A stretch of DNA of 64,000 nt from Eulemur rufifrons (GCF_041146395.1 NC_090989.1:223108843-223172842); one strand, 5' to 3'; positions 1 to 12,739 are shown, numbered from the stretch's first letter. Notes: generated from the letters alone by a model not told the origin. Numbers and translations are program-made.

Positions 1-1209
1 ATTCTACTGCATTGCTGTCAGAACCCGAACTAGCTGACCCAGTCCTCTTTGAAAATCCTGTAGCAGTCATGACTACACAAGTAAATATACAACACGTTGG
101 CACCAGAGATTTTTCTTTTAAATTAAAAAAATTTTGTTTTGTTTTTTGGCAAAGGTTGCATGATATCATTGTTACCTTGAAAATAATAAAACTAGGGCTA
201 TCTACATATGCGATTCTCTTCCCGTTTCTCTTCTCCTAATTAATGATGATATATAGACCAGGTGCTCTTGAGCTGTCAAGGTAAAGTAAATTTTCCCATG
301 TCCTTCAAGTCAAGACTTTTAAAATTTTAATATGAGGTTGTTGGATCTCATCCAAGATTTAAGGATAGATTTATAAAAATGAATTTTGAATCTTAGTTCT
401 TTACTCACTTATTAGCTCTGCCAAATATCTTTCTGAGGAAAGTACTTATGGAATTTCAAAGCCATTCTAAGAGGTTTTGGCTTAAAAAAAATAAAAAGTC
501 ATCATCTTTATATTTGCAAGTAAAACCCGACGTGTAAATGTCTTACAAGAAAGTTTAAGAATATTAGGAATTACCAAGGTAAATAAACTGGAGAAAGAGG
601 AATTATACAATAGCATAATTGATGACTCAGGAATAGTGATAGCCTTTCTAATGTAAAGGTGATAATTTTTAAAATGCAGCACCTGACTTTTCTAAAGAGT
701 GGACTGATAAGGTTAATGATACAGCTTGAATCCTGTAATTCAGTCTGGTAAAGGGCTGTACCTTTTGCTGTGGCCTGCAGCAAGCCATTTGTTTTGTATG
801 GATGTCTTCCCTTCACTTAAGGTAGCATTAATGCTTCCCTTTTCCATTATTGAGCCTCTTGAAGAAGTTTGTTTTTTTAGAAGACTTGGGCGTAAAAGAC
901 ATTTGAAAATTGACCTGTGGGGCCAAAAGGAACAAACTATGGTACCATGGGGAGATAGGACTTTTATTTTACACAGAAGAAGTAATTGTTGCTAAAATTG
1001 AGAAAATTTCAAGCACTGAAATCCACAGTTAACCCTCCATATTACAATAATTAATTTACAAATATTTGTTAATTGCCTTCTACATCTGAGGCACTGAATA
1101 TCTTTGGATAGAGGACAGAAAATGTTGAGAAGGGTTGGAAATTCAAAGAATGATAAGATTTAGGTCCTGCGCAGGGATAGTTTGTGGTCTAGAAGGAAAA
1201 AAGAGGCAT
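1..1209. other. Unique noncoding DNA, no gene seen
   Basis: The stretch is AT-rich, with stop codons in all frames and no repeat that I recognise. The longest open frames are under 90 codons, show no domain and overlap one another on opposite strands, as expected by chance. Confidence 0.6.
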
Positions 1210-3100
1210 GTGTATCACTAAGTATAAAAATGGCAGAAAATGGTTAAGTGCTGGAAAAGCAGTATCCCTGCAGTGCTGTGGGAGTTCACAGGGTGCAGCA
1301 ATGACTCCTGATGGAAGAATCAGGGAAGGTTATATGGAAGAGGTGGCATTGGGGATGGCAGAGGAGGAAGGGCATGCTTGGGGGAGCAACAGCCTGGCAA
1401 AGGCCTGGTGGTAGGAAGGTGTGCGCTACACAGGGTAAAGAGAATGGTGTGCTTTGGCTGGAGTGCTGGGAATGCCAAGAGGTGTAATGAGAGATAAAGC
1501 AAGAAAGAGAGGTGTTTTTTTTTTTTTTTTCTTTTTTTTTTTTTTTTGCTGAGACAGAGTCTCACTTTGTTGCCCAGGCTAGAGTGAGTGCCGTGGCGTC
1601 AGCTTAGCTCACAGCAACCTCAAACTCCTGGGCTCAAGCGATCCTACTGCCTCAGCCTCCCGAGTAGCTGGGACTACAGGCATGCGCCACTATGCCCGGC
1701 TAATTTTTTCTATATAGATTTTTAGGTGTCCATATAATGTCTTTCTATTTTTAGTAGAGACGGGGTCTCGCTCAGGCTGGTCTCGAACTCCTGACCTTGA
1801 GCAATCCACCCGCCTCGGCCTCCCAGAGTGCTAGGATTACAGGCGTGAGCCACCGCGCCCGGCCAAGAAAGAGAGGGTTGTTCAAGGTTTGAAGCAACTT
1901 GTATGCCAAGGTAAGGAGTATGGATTTTATTCAGTAAGTACTAGGGAGCCATGGAAGGTTTCTGGGGGGGAGCGTTGACAGGATCAGAACTGTGCTTTAG
2001 GAGAATGCTTTTATAGCATTAGGGTGAATGGAATGACAGGGGAAAAGACTGATGGGAGGGAGACCAGATAGACCCTATCGCCAAATTATGGGAAAGAGGG
2101 AAAGAGGTAGTGGGAGTGAACCTGGGGCACAGAGCTTACGGACCTAAGAGATGGTGTTCAGGAATAATGTGAGCAACTCGAGCACTGACTGGAAATGGGG
2201 GAAAGGGAGAAGGGAAGTCAAAGGTCATTGTCAGGCTTAGCTGAGAGAATGGTTGGGTCATTTTCCGTAAGAAGATTCAAAGGAGAATGAGAAAGAAGAG
2301 AAAAAGGAAGTTTCATTTTGAGCATGACAGGTTTGTCCAAGTGAAGGGACTAGATAGAATACAGGCACAGAGCTTCAGAGGGAGAGGTTAGAGGTACAAA
2401 GAGATTTGTAAATCATCTATTTAGGAGCAATTTTGATGTCCCAGGAATCGCTGATAAAGAAAATTGGGGAGAGAAGAAGCAAAGGGTAATGGTAGGAGCC
2501 TTGAGGGATGTTTATATGTTGGAGGGGAAAAGAGAAGGAAGAGGCTAAGAACCATATTAAACCAGGGCCAGTTGTATAAAAATGATAGGAGTAGAGTAGC
2601 ACAGTGTCACGGAGGCTGGGAATGGTGAGGGGAGCCCCTGTCATTCATACAGCACACCCCGTGAGCAAGGGAGTGACCAAGGCAAAGCCATTGCCTGTGG
2701 CTCCTGGCTTTCCCTGTGCCTTTGAGATGGGTGGAAGTGGCCGCCAGGGGGAAAGGGGTTGCAGGGGGTGGGGGAAGGAAAATGGAATGCAGTGAAAACG
2801 GACTTCCTTTTCAGTGAGTGGGAATGTGAAGCAGAAGGCGAGGGAGTATGAAATATCAAAGGAATAGCACAGTAGAGGGAAAGTAGTGTTTTTAGTATAG
2901 GAAGACTTGAGCCTACTTTACGAACTGAGGAGAGGATTCCATTGAGAGGGAGAGAGACTGAAAGTATGAGAGACAGTCTGAGTGGATGGAGTATTCAAGA
3001 TGGTGGGAGGATACTGGATGAAAGCAAAGGGGGGACTCTTTGGAGACAGAAGCATAGGAATTTTAAGGTGGAAAGAAAGGAATTTGGCCACAGTTTTTAA
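1210..3100 (-). mobile_element. L2 LINE fragment, antisense, split by an Alu
   Basis: Read on the plus strand, the purine-rich text follows the order of the reverse complement of the L2 3' region. It includes 'gccaaggtaaggagtatgg', 'ggagccatggaaggttt', 'gggagaccaga' and stretches rich in gagaagaggaa. The copy is old and diverged, so its ends are approximate. An Alu interrupts it at 1513-1864. The piece lacks the L2 3' terminus, and no reverse transcriptase reading frame is open. The assignment rests on remembered consensus text; the last 500 bases are the least certain. Confidence 0.55.
1513..1864 (-). mobile_element. Alu, lemur-type, with target duplication
   Basis: This is a full dimeric Alu on the minus strand. 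It starts with an interrupted poly-T (the Alu poly-A tail) and ends in 'gccaccgcgcccggcc', the Alu head. The middle has 'tctatatagatttttag' and then 'gtctttctatttttagtag', the arrangement I associate with lemur Alus. The target duplication 'aagaaagagagg' stands at 1501-1512 and again at 1865-1876 with no mismatch. The low divergence and exact duplication mark a fairly recent insertion, into an L2. Confidence 0.93.
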
Positions 3101-3907
3101 CGGAAAGTCCAAAGAGGGGTGGGCAGGTTCATTTAGGGGTGAATAGAAGATTATCACCCAACTATGAGGGCCTCCTTTGTTTAAAGAGCATGAATTTGTA
3201 TTAGAATGAATTAACTCCTGATAATTGGAGTTTGACAACTACTTAGGTAATTTTTGGAATAGTGAGTGTTTAATGTTGCTAAATACAGTGGTTCTTGGTT
3301 CCTTAAATGCAATGAAAAGAAAATGTTTATGTTTAAAGTTATCTGAATAAGAGACTCTATCTGAAGTATTTCCTGTGAATATTCTGTCTCAGAGATCACT
3401 GAGTTAAGTTCATAGTAAAATAATGAGGAAAAACATAAGCGTTTTTTAAAAGATGAGATTTCCCTGTCTATAACAGCAAGCGATGGCTTTACAGTGGAGA
3501 GTAAAGTTGATTTCCAAAAGAAAAATCGAATATAGCTAGCATCTTACCCAACATTGTACCAATTATATGCACTCAGTGTATGTTTGTCGCATGAATACAT
3601 GAATAAATATTTTTAGCAAGCTAAGTATAGTATCTAAGATCTAAAATTTAAGGATTTCTTTCTTACACAATGGACATTTAATGAGTTACATCCTGTGTGT
3701 CTATACAAGTTTATGATAGAATTAAAACTATTTAATTTATTCATGCCTGATATATACATTGAAGCTTTACCAAAACAACCTACTTATTTCCACAAAATGA
3801 TTGTATACCCTTCAGACTCATGAGTTATGGGGTTGTATCATGATTCCAGATGAGTTTGTGGAACTTCAAGTGTGGTGAGTGATATTTTTGAGGATCTAAT
3901 GATGACA
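3101..3907. other. Unique noncoding DNA
   Basis: I see no gene or clear repeat here. The sequence is AT-rich and rich in stop codons on both strands. Confidence 0.5.
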
Positions 3908-4318
3908 TTTATTCATTCTTTCAACTAGTATTCATTGAACACCTTCTCTGGGCTGGGCACTATTCTAGGTGTAAGGGATACAACAGGGGGAAAAAAGTCT
4001 CTAATATCACAGGGCTTTTGGTGGGAGGAGACTACAAATAAATAAACAAGCAAATACATAATATGTAGGGTGGCGTTAAGTGCTATGAAGAAGAATAAAA
4101 CAGGGGAGACAATAAAGCATGACAATGTGTCGAGGGGTGATGTTATTTTATGTAGGGTGGTCAGGGAAGGCCTTGAGTGGAGAGAGCTTAGAGATGTGAA
4201 GGAGCGAGCCCTGAAGATATTTAGGGGAAGAGTCTTCCAGGTAGAGGGACTACCAAGAGTGAAGGGCCTGAGGTGGGACCATGTTTGGCATGATCCAGGG
4301 ACAGCAGGGAAGCCTCAC
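3908..4318 (-). mobile_element. L2 LINE 3' end, antisense
   Basis: The element starts with 'attcattctttcaactag' and then 'gggctgggcactattctagg', the reverse complement of the L2 3' terminus. It continues in consensus order through 'taagtgctatgaagaaga', 'agggtggtcagggaaggcc', 'gagcgagccctgaagata' and 'gggcctgaggtggga'. The pattern is unbroken for about 400 bases, so the family call is firm. No coding potential remains. Confidence 0.85.
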
Positions 4319-4639
4319 TGGTTTTCTTGGTTCACCTGGACGTGTGGTATCACACCCGATAGATGCTACAGCCACTTAGAGAATATGCCATAAAACGCTT
4401 TGCCTTTCCGTATTGAATTGGTCACCCATAAGGCCGTATCACAACGTACCATGTTTGGGCTGACCTGGAAATCAGTGCTGGGTTTATAAAAGGGTAGATG
4501 TCTTTAAAGAAGTTTATTTTAAGTTATAAAACAAAGAGTGAGTCTGTCTGGGTAGTGACAAAATACTGGTCAGTTGGAAGTAGACCCTCTCCTTGGAACT
4601 TCCACATCACTCTTCTGTGGTCTGAATAGTCTTTAAATA

Positions 4640-4785
4640 TAGTTTCTTGTCCTTCTCCTTGTTTCATTTCTCATTCTCAGGTGTAAGGTCCTCGAGGCTA
4701 GAACTTTGTTTTGTTCATCTGGGTATATCCTACAACACACAGAAAGACTCTTTGGGGATCATTAAATACTTGCTGAAAGGAATGG
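4640..4785 (+). mobile_element. L2 LINE 3' end, sense
   Basis: The text 'gtaaggtcctcgaggctag', then 'ttgttttgttcatctggg', then 'attaaatacttgctgaa' follows the last 130 bases of L2 in the sense direction. It is an old, short 3' fragment. Confidence 0.65.
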
Positions 4786-4919
4786 ATGACACATTTCCAA
4801 AGATTTAAGTAAATTCAGGTGTAAAGAATGAGGCTAAAGCTATTTTACCTTGACTTCTGCAGACAGCTAGCTGTTTTTCAAAGAGGACATAAAACCACCA
4901 CATGATCCTGAAGTGGTTT

Positions 4920-5340
4920 ATGCATGCAGACCCTGAGACGAGGACTTGAGTCCACATAGTTTATTTGGGAGGCAAATCCAAGCAACGAAAGTGAGAGAGT
5001 AGAGAAAATGAGACAGGGAAGGGAAGAAAGCCAATAAGAGGTGTGTTAACGAGCAAGTTTCCACTGTGGGCAAATGGGGCTGGGCTCTGCTGGTATCAGT
5101 GTAGACTGCACCTTAGAATTGTCCACGAAGCAATGGAGAAACTGGAGTATTTATCCACCATTTCCCCTGGAGGCATTAAATCCCCAGCACTGTAGGGTTG
5201 CCGGTATTAGGCTGAGCAAGCTTCAGGTGCACCAGAGAAAGCCCTAGAGTGGAGAAGCAGAGAGGCAGAGCCAGCTGGAGGAGGGAAGTTGCCAGTGTAT
5301 GTAGGAACTGTCAGTCAAAGCTATAGCGGAACTCAGAAGT
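4920..5340. repeat. Repeat-like segment, class uncertain
   Basis: The segment begins 'gtttatttgggaggcaaat' and runs through 'tatttatccaccatttccc' to 'ggaagttgccagtgtatg'. The wording resembles an old mammalian interspersed repeat that I have seen in other genomes, but I cannot name it or its orientation. A repeat library search would settle it. Confidence 0.35.
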
Positions 5341-7935
5341 AGCACAGAGATATCATAAAGAATTTTTTAATGGGTAAGAATTGGTTTGATAGCAGTTTAT
5401 TGGTATTTTAATTTAGGGATTTTAATGTAGTGTGACAACTGCTTACAGTTCAGTTCACTCACAAGCCAACTACTGACAACTCTCAGTTATCTGAGATGCA
5501 GATTACCATATGTGCCCATGTGGAAGGGACCCCCAATTAAAGGGGTAGCCCCAGTTTTCCAGTGAGAAGCTTTTAAAAAATCCTTCTTTGCGTTCTTAAT
5601 GCCAACTCGAATTTGCACATTCTTGGAGTATAGAGAAGTGTCCACTTACATTTATTAATTTACTTACACATATTTAAAAATCACATTACACAAAATTAAT
5701 AATTTAGTAATATGACATCCTTCCACTCTCACATTTTATGAAATCACTTATTCAAATGTTCCGTATGCTTTTTTGATTTCAGAGTCTTTGTCCTTATTAG
5801 ATCACTTTTGGCATATTCATTTCTATCTAACTTGTTTGAGATATAGTACTTCTTGGAATTCTGTATGTTGCTGCCGCTACAAACTTTATTCCAAACCCTG
5901 TGTACCCATTCACACAACACAAGAACATTTGTTCCTTCCTTTCTTCACGATCTCAGCAACCCAGCACTTCTGTATGACTTGTATAAGGACATCCAATACA
6001 GGCCATTGAGAAGCCCCTCCTCAGGAATATTTACTTAAATCAGTGTTAAATCTTGGCTTCCTTTACTCATTCATTCAGTCATTTATCTTATTTCAATCAC
6101 CTGACCTCTGTAAGTATCCCCATCTGTATTGATTGAGGTGGTTTCAGGCTGTCTTCTCCAAAGAGTAATCTCTGAGACATACACCTCCTTTGCATGAAAT
6201 CTGCAGTCTTACCAGGTAATATGTTTCTGACATGGTTTCTCCCTTTAAAAGCAGTTGCCATCACATCCAGCATTAATGAATTGCTTGATTTTTCCTTCCC
6301 GTTATCTTGGAGGTAAGAGGCCTTTTGATTTTTGGCATTCAGAAGAAAGAAATTAAAAGAATTCCCGATACTATGGGAGATTTTGTAAGCATTCCAACGT
6401 AAGGCAACTTTTTCTTGTCTGAAATACACTTTTTTGGAGAACAGAAAACTCATCTTTTTTTTTTTTTTGTATATATAAGGGGATCGTGGGAGGCTGTTGC
6501 AGTGTCGTGGTGGCAAAACCAGTCCCTGCCCACCAGGTTTCCGCTTCAGCCTCCTCTTCTGTTCCATGGTGGATTAATTAGTGTACAGTTAGTGTGAAAA
6601 ATATACCAATGGTTTATTTCATAAAGGAGTTGATTGGCCATCATTCCAAGTAACGTAATCATTTATGTTGTTGACTTTTGATAAATTTTGTATCTTCATG
6701 TCAATTTTATATTCATTAACAGGCACACTTTATTATTTTAAGAAGTCTACTTAATAAAGTATACATAAATTCTTTTTTTCCTGTAAATTATGGCATATTT
6801 TAAAAGCAGAGGAAGGAAGAGCTTTTCATTTAAGGAAATTCCACTTGGAATCATTACCCCCAAACTTGACTATTCGTTGAATTAGGATTTTTATACTGGA
6901 CTTTACTAAAATGGATAACACTCTGTTACAGTGGCTTTTACACATTTTTGACCATGATTTTTAGTGAGAATACAATTTACATGATAGCCTCGCAATATAA
7001 ATGAGTGTATAAACACGCACGTGTCACTAAAACATGTTTCACTCAACAATGCTTGCCCTTTGTTATATGTAATCCACTCTGACGCTTTCTATCCTATTCT
7101 TTTCTGCATGTATGCCAGCCCACTAAACTGATTTCAGCATTGATGGATCCTGACATGCAGTTAAAAAAAAAAACAACAACACTGTTCTATTGTTTTACAT
7201 CCATCAGAAGAGTGCTTATTTTCTTATAGTATGAAATAATTTCATGTCAAAAGTTTTTTTTTTTTTTTTCATTTGTTTCAAATTGTTAGGATATTTGGTG
7301 GTATGGGTATATGATGTCACAATAATTATAAAGGGAAACTTTATTTTTGAGTAGACATTTTATTTCCAAAAGGAGAAGTTATTAGCATGGGAAGTGGAGT
7401 AAGATGAATGGATTGGTTTCTAAATGTGGGGGCTTTCCTGGGATCTGTGAACTGTGTCGAGTCCCTGACCTTGTTACTGGGCTGATTCCTCACGGGTCCA
7501 GCTAATCTCTCCGCACGGTTCTTTCCTGCCCTCCCTTCCTGCCTCTCTCCCTAGCCGCCGTCCCTCAGCTCCCGGAGTTCTGGATATTCAGTTCAATTCC
7601 TTAATTCTAAATTTCAACCTGATATATTTCTTCACAGATGTGAAAATAGTTTTTACACCCATTTCTCTTACAAAGAACTTGAAAATACAAGAATTTTTTC
7701 CCCTGAGCTAATACCTGGGAGAGTTTTGTTCTAAAGGGGCTAGAAATTGTTCCACAGGTGGAGTGTTTCCATAGTGTTCAGTCATATGAAAGTCTGACTT
7801 AATCTTGTGTCCGGGTATGACTGTGTCCTTTATGGCTCTCTAGTTGTCTATGGTAAGAACGTTATCAATTCCTTTTTTAGAAGCTCAGCAGGTTCCCCAT
7901 CCAGGGACTAAAACCAAGTTATATTACAACTGCAA
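5341..7935. other. Mostly unique noncoding DNA
   Basis: No gene is supported. A 156-codon open frame on the minus strand (6097-6567) includes a lysine run made by a poly-T tract at 6453-6467, and shows no domain. Other poly-T tracts, such as 7254-7270, are low complexity. A strong splice-acceptor-like pyrimidine tract ends in 'ctag' at 7551-7554, but no partner donor or open frame follows. Confidence 0.5.
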
Positions 7936-8030
7936 AGTGCCAGGCATTGTGCTAAGTACTCTCCACAACTAACTCATTGCCTACTCACAATGATCTTACT
8001 TTTCATAACCACATCAGGAAAGAACTTACA
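7936..8030 (-). mobile_element. MIR fragment, antisense (weak)
   Basis: The text 'agtgccaggcattgtgcta' followed by 'agtactctc' and 'aactcattgc' fits the reverse complement of the MIR 3' half. It is short and diverged. Confidence 0.45.
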
Positions 8031-8257
8031 TTGGAGATGGGACTTTGAAGCCCTCAGGTTTTCTCGGTGACTAAAGGAAAGGGCAGAGGGGATTTGCCTC
8101 AGGTCCAGGGATAGGCATGGGTCTAGACAGCTCCTGGTCCTGAGTCTCCTTTGTCCTCTGAGCCCCGCAGCTGCCTCCCACCCCACCCTTCCCAGCTGGA
8201 CTCTCTTGTCTATGATGTCCTCATCCTGGTTGGGCTGTCCGTGTGTGTGTTAGTGTT

Positions 8258-8688
8258 TGTCTTAGTCTATTCAGTGTTGCTATAACAATACCCAAGGCTG
8301 AGTAATTTATGAAGAAAAGGGGTTTATTTGGCTTAGGATTTTGGTGGCTGGAAGGTTTAAGATTGGGCAGCCACTTCTGGTGATGGCCTCGTGCTGTGGA
8401 AAGTGGAAGTGGGATGGGTGTGTGCAAAGAGGTCACATGGTGAGAAAAGAAGCAAGAGAGAGAAACTGAGGAAGTCAGATTTTTTTTGACAACCCGCTCT
8501 CTAGGAAACTAAACCATTCCTGCAAGAGCAGGAACTCATCACCCAGGGAGGGCATTAATCTGTTCATGAAGGATCCACCCCCATGACCCAAACACCTCCC
8601 ATTAGTCCCACCTTCCTACACTGCCACATTGGGGTTCAAATTTCAACATGTGTTTTTGGCAAAGACAGGCCACATCCAAACCATAGCA
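8258..8688 (-). mobile_element. Solo MaLR LTR (MLT1/MST type)
   Basis: This is the reverse complement of a MaLR-type LTR (ERVL class). It runs from 'tgtcttagtctattcagtg' to 'ccaaaccatagca' and keeps the TG...CA ends. Inside are 'gagtaatttatgaagaaaag', 'catgacccaaacacctccc' and 'ttggggttcaaatttcaac', all in the expected order. The 5-base duplication GTGTT stands at 8253-8257 and 8689-8693, so both ends are intact. No internal region or second LTR is present, which makes it a solo LTR left by recombination. Confidence 0.9.
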
Positions 8689-9001
8689 GTGTTGCACCGA
8701 CATCTCTCCAGTCTTGGCCCCGTTGGGCAGAAAGGGTTCAGGATGAGTTGGAATATGGTGCTGCCATCGTTAGCCACCAACAGTGAACAAGTCCCCAGAT
8801 TAGCCTGAGCCTCAGCTTCTCCAGCTGTAAAAGGAGCATTGATGAAACCTGCCCTTCCCGTCTCTTCCCACACAGGGCACTGTGGTCAAAGGAGATGCAA
8901 AGGGCTATTGAAAAGGGAGGGAGATGTGCCACTTCCTTCATAATGACATTGGGCAGAGGGCAGTCCCTTGTCTTAATCCGTAGGGTCTCCTTCCTCTAAA
9001 C

Positions 9002-9333
9002 CAGGACTCAGCAAACGTTTTCTGTATAGGGCCAGGTAGTCAATAGGTTTTGTGGGCCATATGGTGTCTGCCACAATTTCTCAATTCTGCTCTTGTAGTG
9101 CAAAAGCAGCTGGAAACAATATGTAAACCAGTTAATGCAGCTGTATTCCAATAAAAGTTAATTTATGGACACCGAAATTTTAATTTCATATCATTTTCAT
9201 GTCACAAAATTTTGATTCCCCTTTAGATTTTTCCAACCATCTAAAACTATAAAAACCATGCTTGGCTCCCAGACAGTACAGAAGCAGTCAGTGGGCTGGA
9301 TTTGTCTCATGGACGTTAGCTTGCTGACCCCTG
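9002..9333. mobile_element. hAT-type nonautonomous DNA transposon
   Basis: The element is bounded by inverted ends, 'caggactcagcaaac' on the left and 'gcttgctgacccctg' on the right. It has the known internal text 'ctgtatagggccagg', 'gtgggccatatggt' and 'tgtattccaataaaa'. The 8-base flanks 'ctctaaac' (8994-9001) and 'gtctaaac' (9334-9341) match at seven of eight bases, the duplication length of hAT elements. It has no transposase frame, so it is a nonautonomous Charlie-like element. Confidence 0.85.
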
Positions 9334-9341
9334 GTCTAAAC

Positions 9342-10194
9342 TCTCACAGCACTTTGTACCACTTTGGATTCCAGCAGCTCATGCCCACCTTTTCCATCTC
9401 CCTCTCTCATCCTTCCAAAATATATACCCATCCACACACATGTTCTTAAATCTCCCCTAATACTGCAAAGGATAGTAGCATGTATATAATATACCCGCAC
9501 ACACACATATGCTATATACTGAATATTTATTAAATAAATGAGGATGAGAATCTGTTGCTTTTCTATGTATCCTATTTTTCCATCTTGAAAAGAAATTCTG
9601 CTTATTCTCAAGTAAACCTTCGGGAATGATCAAGTCAACATTTTGTGATTAAATATAAGGGCTTTGGGATTCTTGCCTTAAAGTTTTTTCCCCTCTGCTA
9701 TTAACCGTAAAAGGAAAAGAATGTTAGGGAGGACAGAAGGGAAAAACAAACAGACAAAACAAAACCAACATTTCAGCATGAAAAGGGCTTATTAGAGAAT
9801 AACTAAAGGGGCAAAACATTTAGCTTTGCTCCCCTGGGCTTTCTGAAACTATAGGGAACTCTGGGCCGGCTGAAGTGCTTTCGTGCCTCAGCTGCCAGCA
9901 TCCCTACTTTTTGGTGTGCTTTCCCCAAAGTTTAACACAGGGGCCAGAACTCTGTGCATTTGGCTATAAATAAAGAGGACCTAGGAGAATGTACCTTATT
10001 TTTTTAGTCTGTATTTCCCCAACATGTTTTGAGGAATCATGCACATCTTCTCTGAAGAGCAAAGCCTTAAACACAGCCCCTATTTTGCTTCTTAATAACT
10101 ATAGGCTTGGAAGTTGAATTTTAGGAAATATATACATTTAAATTTTTCTCTCAAAATGAGGTAGACAGAAACTGGATGTTAGAATTAATAGCAG

Positions 10195-10195
<1 letters not shown>
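9342..10195. other. Unique noncoding DNA
   Basis: No gene or repeat is recognised. The stretch contains poly-purine and AT-rich runs only. Confidence 0.5.

Positions 10196-10226
<31 letters not shown>
10196..10226. repeat. (GT)n microsatellite
   Basis: An uninterrupted GT run of about 15 units is followed by 'tataccaaatag'. It is a simple repeat and likely to vary in length. Confidence 0.95.
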
Positions 10227-10229
<3 letters not shown>

Positions 10230-12065
10230 ACCAAATAGTCTACGTGTTACTCTATAATAAAGATATTGTGTGTATGTACTTAAGGGATGGGAAGAAGGGA
10301 ACGTGCTAGAAAATTGGGGCCAAAATCATTAATAGTATATACTCCTTATTAAAATTTGTTAAGGAAAGAAACAATTAAGTCAGCTTCCAATTAAGTACTT
10401 AACTATTTTAGCCTGCCAAAATATATTAACTTGCCGTAACCTGGAGAAAAGATCCCCAGTGTGTGTAAAATAAATTGTGAAGTATACTTTCGACTTGGCA
10501 TAACTTGTTACCGATATGGTAGATGATGTCTAGTCCTGAAGACGATGTTAAGCCAGTGTTAAAAGTGCATTTTACATTTGAGTCACGTGGGGTATCTGAA
10601 GCCTGTGTGGGAAAGAGAGGAGGATGAGGGGCTCAGGATTTTGTTCCTTATTATGTCTAAGCTGCTCCATGTGAGACACAACATAGTACTTACTGGCAGT
10701 GCAGACTGTTTTCAGAATTACTCTTCATGGATGGATGGGGGGGCGGGGCACTGGGGCCAGGGCAGGCTTAGAGGGAACTGCCTGGTGATGGGCAGGTAAT
10801 TATCCATCTGTCTGCAGCTTCTTACGTGGAATAAGGCTCCCCTTGATGAAGTAAAGAGAATGTGCTTATGACGGTGGATGGTTCAGGTTTCATTTATTAT
10901 GGTATCTGCACAGTGAGCCATATCTTTTTTCTGAGTTTAATTTTTCCCTTTCTTACCACCCCTCCTTTTTCTTTCTTCCACTTGGGGAAATTACAGTGGG
11001 CTTGTTTACCTCTCATTGTTTATTTTGCTCGCTCGCTTCCCTGCTGGAGATTTTCGGCAAATGTCTGGTTATCGGTGATTGTACATATGTGGGACTGTGA
11101 CACTGAAGCTGGCCAGAAGGTCTGTATTCGTTGGCACAGTTTGCAGATGTCTTAGGACAGACTCCCCGGAAGCAGACACTGAGAAGAGGGTTCGTGGGTA
11201 TGTGCACTGCCTTATCAAGGAGATGTTCCCAGGGGAAACTGGAAAGAGAGGGGGAAGAAGTCAAGCAAGGGTGTGATCTTATTCAGACAAAGTGCCGCAG
11301 AGAGTGGCTCCCAGCCCGATCCCATGGGGGCTGGGGGCGCTCTGGAGTGTAAGTCAGCCTCAGAGCTGTCCCCACCTGAGTCAGTCGGGGTTGGCGTTTC
11401 ATGCTCCATACCCATCAGGCAGGGATTAAGGGTCTCCGGAGAGAGGGACTGTGGGAGGGGGACATACATTCTCGGGCATTTCTGTCTCTTCACATGAAAG
11501 GGCAAAGCTAGTGCAGCCCTCCCAGAAAGAGCCATAGGTGCTGGCTGTTGTACAGGAAAGCACACTGAAAGTAGGGACCTGGGCAGGACACCGACATTGT
11601 CCGCCAGCAGACCAGTGGCCTCTGTTTAGGGTGATCAGGCAGGGAGCCATTAAGTGGCTTCACTGGGAATCCCCAAATGCCAGTCTTTTCCCTGAGGCGT
11701 GGCTGCTGGGTTCCTGGTGATAGATATGTGTTGCATGGAGCAGAGGGCTGGGGATCCAGCTGTTCTGGTTCAGTGAACCAGTTTCTAGAGCCTTCTCCGC
11801 CCCATGCTTTGCTAGGCCTGTATCCCTGGGGTTCTACAGTCCAGTCTTTACAAAGAAATGTGTTGCAATCTCTTGTTTTTGAATATTCTCTCTTCTATTC
11901 CTTTGTGGATTTATATCTGATCTACGCCTTTATACTCATTTGAGTGGGGTCTTGAGAGGAAGAGGATAAAATTATTTGGAGTCAGTCTGCCACCTTTTAA
12001 CCAGGAGCTACCAAAATAAAAGCTAAAGTAGAATCTACAGTGAGGCTAAAGTAGTAAAATGTTTA
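10227..12065. other. Noncoding DNA with a repeat-like GC-richer part
   Basis: No gene is supported. The part at about 11130-11620 is richer in G and C, and has 'gaagcagacactgagaag' and 'tcagcctcagagctgtc', which read like an old interspersed repeat I cannot name. Open frames there run to 116 codons on the minus strand, overlap frames on the other strand and have no recognisable domain. Confidence 0.4.
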
Positions 12066-12066
12066 T

Positions 12067-12093
<27 letters not shown>
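12066..12093. repeat. (CA)n microsatellite
   Basis: A run of about 13 CA units lies in AT-rich DNA. Confidence 0.95.
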
Positions 12094-12097
<4 letters not shown>

Positions 12098-12739
12098 CAC
12101 TTATGTATATATTTATTTAAACATTTATATTTCTATAACTTCATGCGAATAGGCTAATAGTTGATAACCAATATAAGTATTAGCCAACAAAGTGCTATAT
12201 TAATCAAAATGAATAGTTACAATCCGTTATAATTATTAGCTGGATAATGTCAACCAGTGGCTATTATTGATATCTTTGGGCTAAGCAAAGGGACTTGTGT
12301 CTTCCCCAATGTTTTTGGATATTAACGCCAGACACAGGTCAATGAACTGCTGATGTGAACCATGATTTCCATGTCATCACGTCAGAGTTAATTTTTGGAA
12401 CTGAATAGCAAACGGAAACCTAAGTGACAACTCTGGTAGGCTCAGCACACACTATCTTGTTGTTCAAGGAATCTCAAAGACACTGCCTTCTATATGTGAC
12501 AGGTTTATTGAATGGGGGACTCAGTAGGGTGTCTGCAGCCACCATCTCTAGTTCATCTCTTACAGCTCCTTCCTACGCACTTAACAGACTTGTTTTCTCT
12601 TTCCCACGGGAATAAAATCTTGGGCAGGTCCCTTAGATTTCCCAGTTATTCTGAGGTGGTGAAAAGTCAAATCCAGTCTGTTAATCATGTAATACAGTCC
12701 AGTGTAATAATAAAAATCCCAAACTCCTAATTTTTGATT

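Noticed and set aside
6097..6567. 156-codon open frame on the minus strand, the longest in the window
   Set aside because: It contains a lysine run made by a poly-T tract, has no domain, and no promoter, splice signal or codon pattern supports it.
7440..7580. Possible CpG island
   Set aside because: Only a few CpG dinucleotides in 140 bases; far too short and sparse.
7500..7620. Strong splice-acceptor-like tract ending in CTAG at 7554, followed by GC-richer text
   Set aside because: No donor at a sensible distance and no open frame of note follows. One good acceptor alone is common by chance.
11215..11565. 116-codon open frame on the minus strand
   Set aside because: It overlaps several frames on the plus strand in a GC-richer part, with no domain and no splice context.
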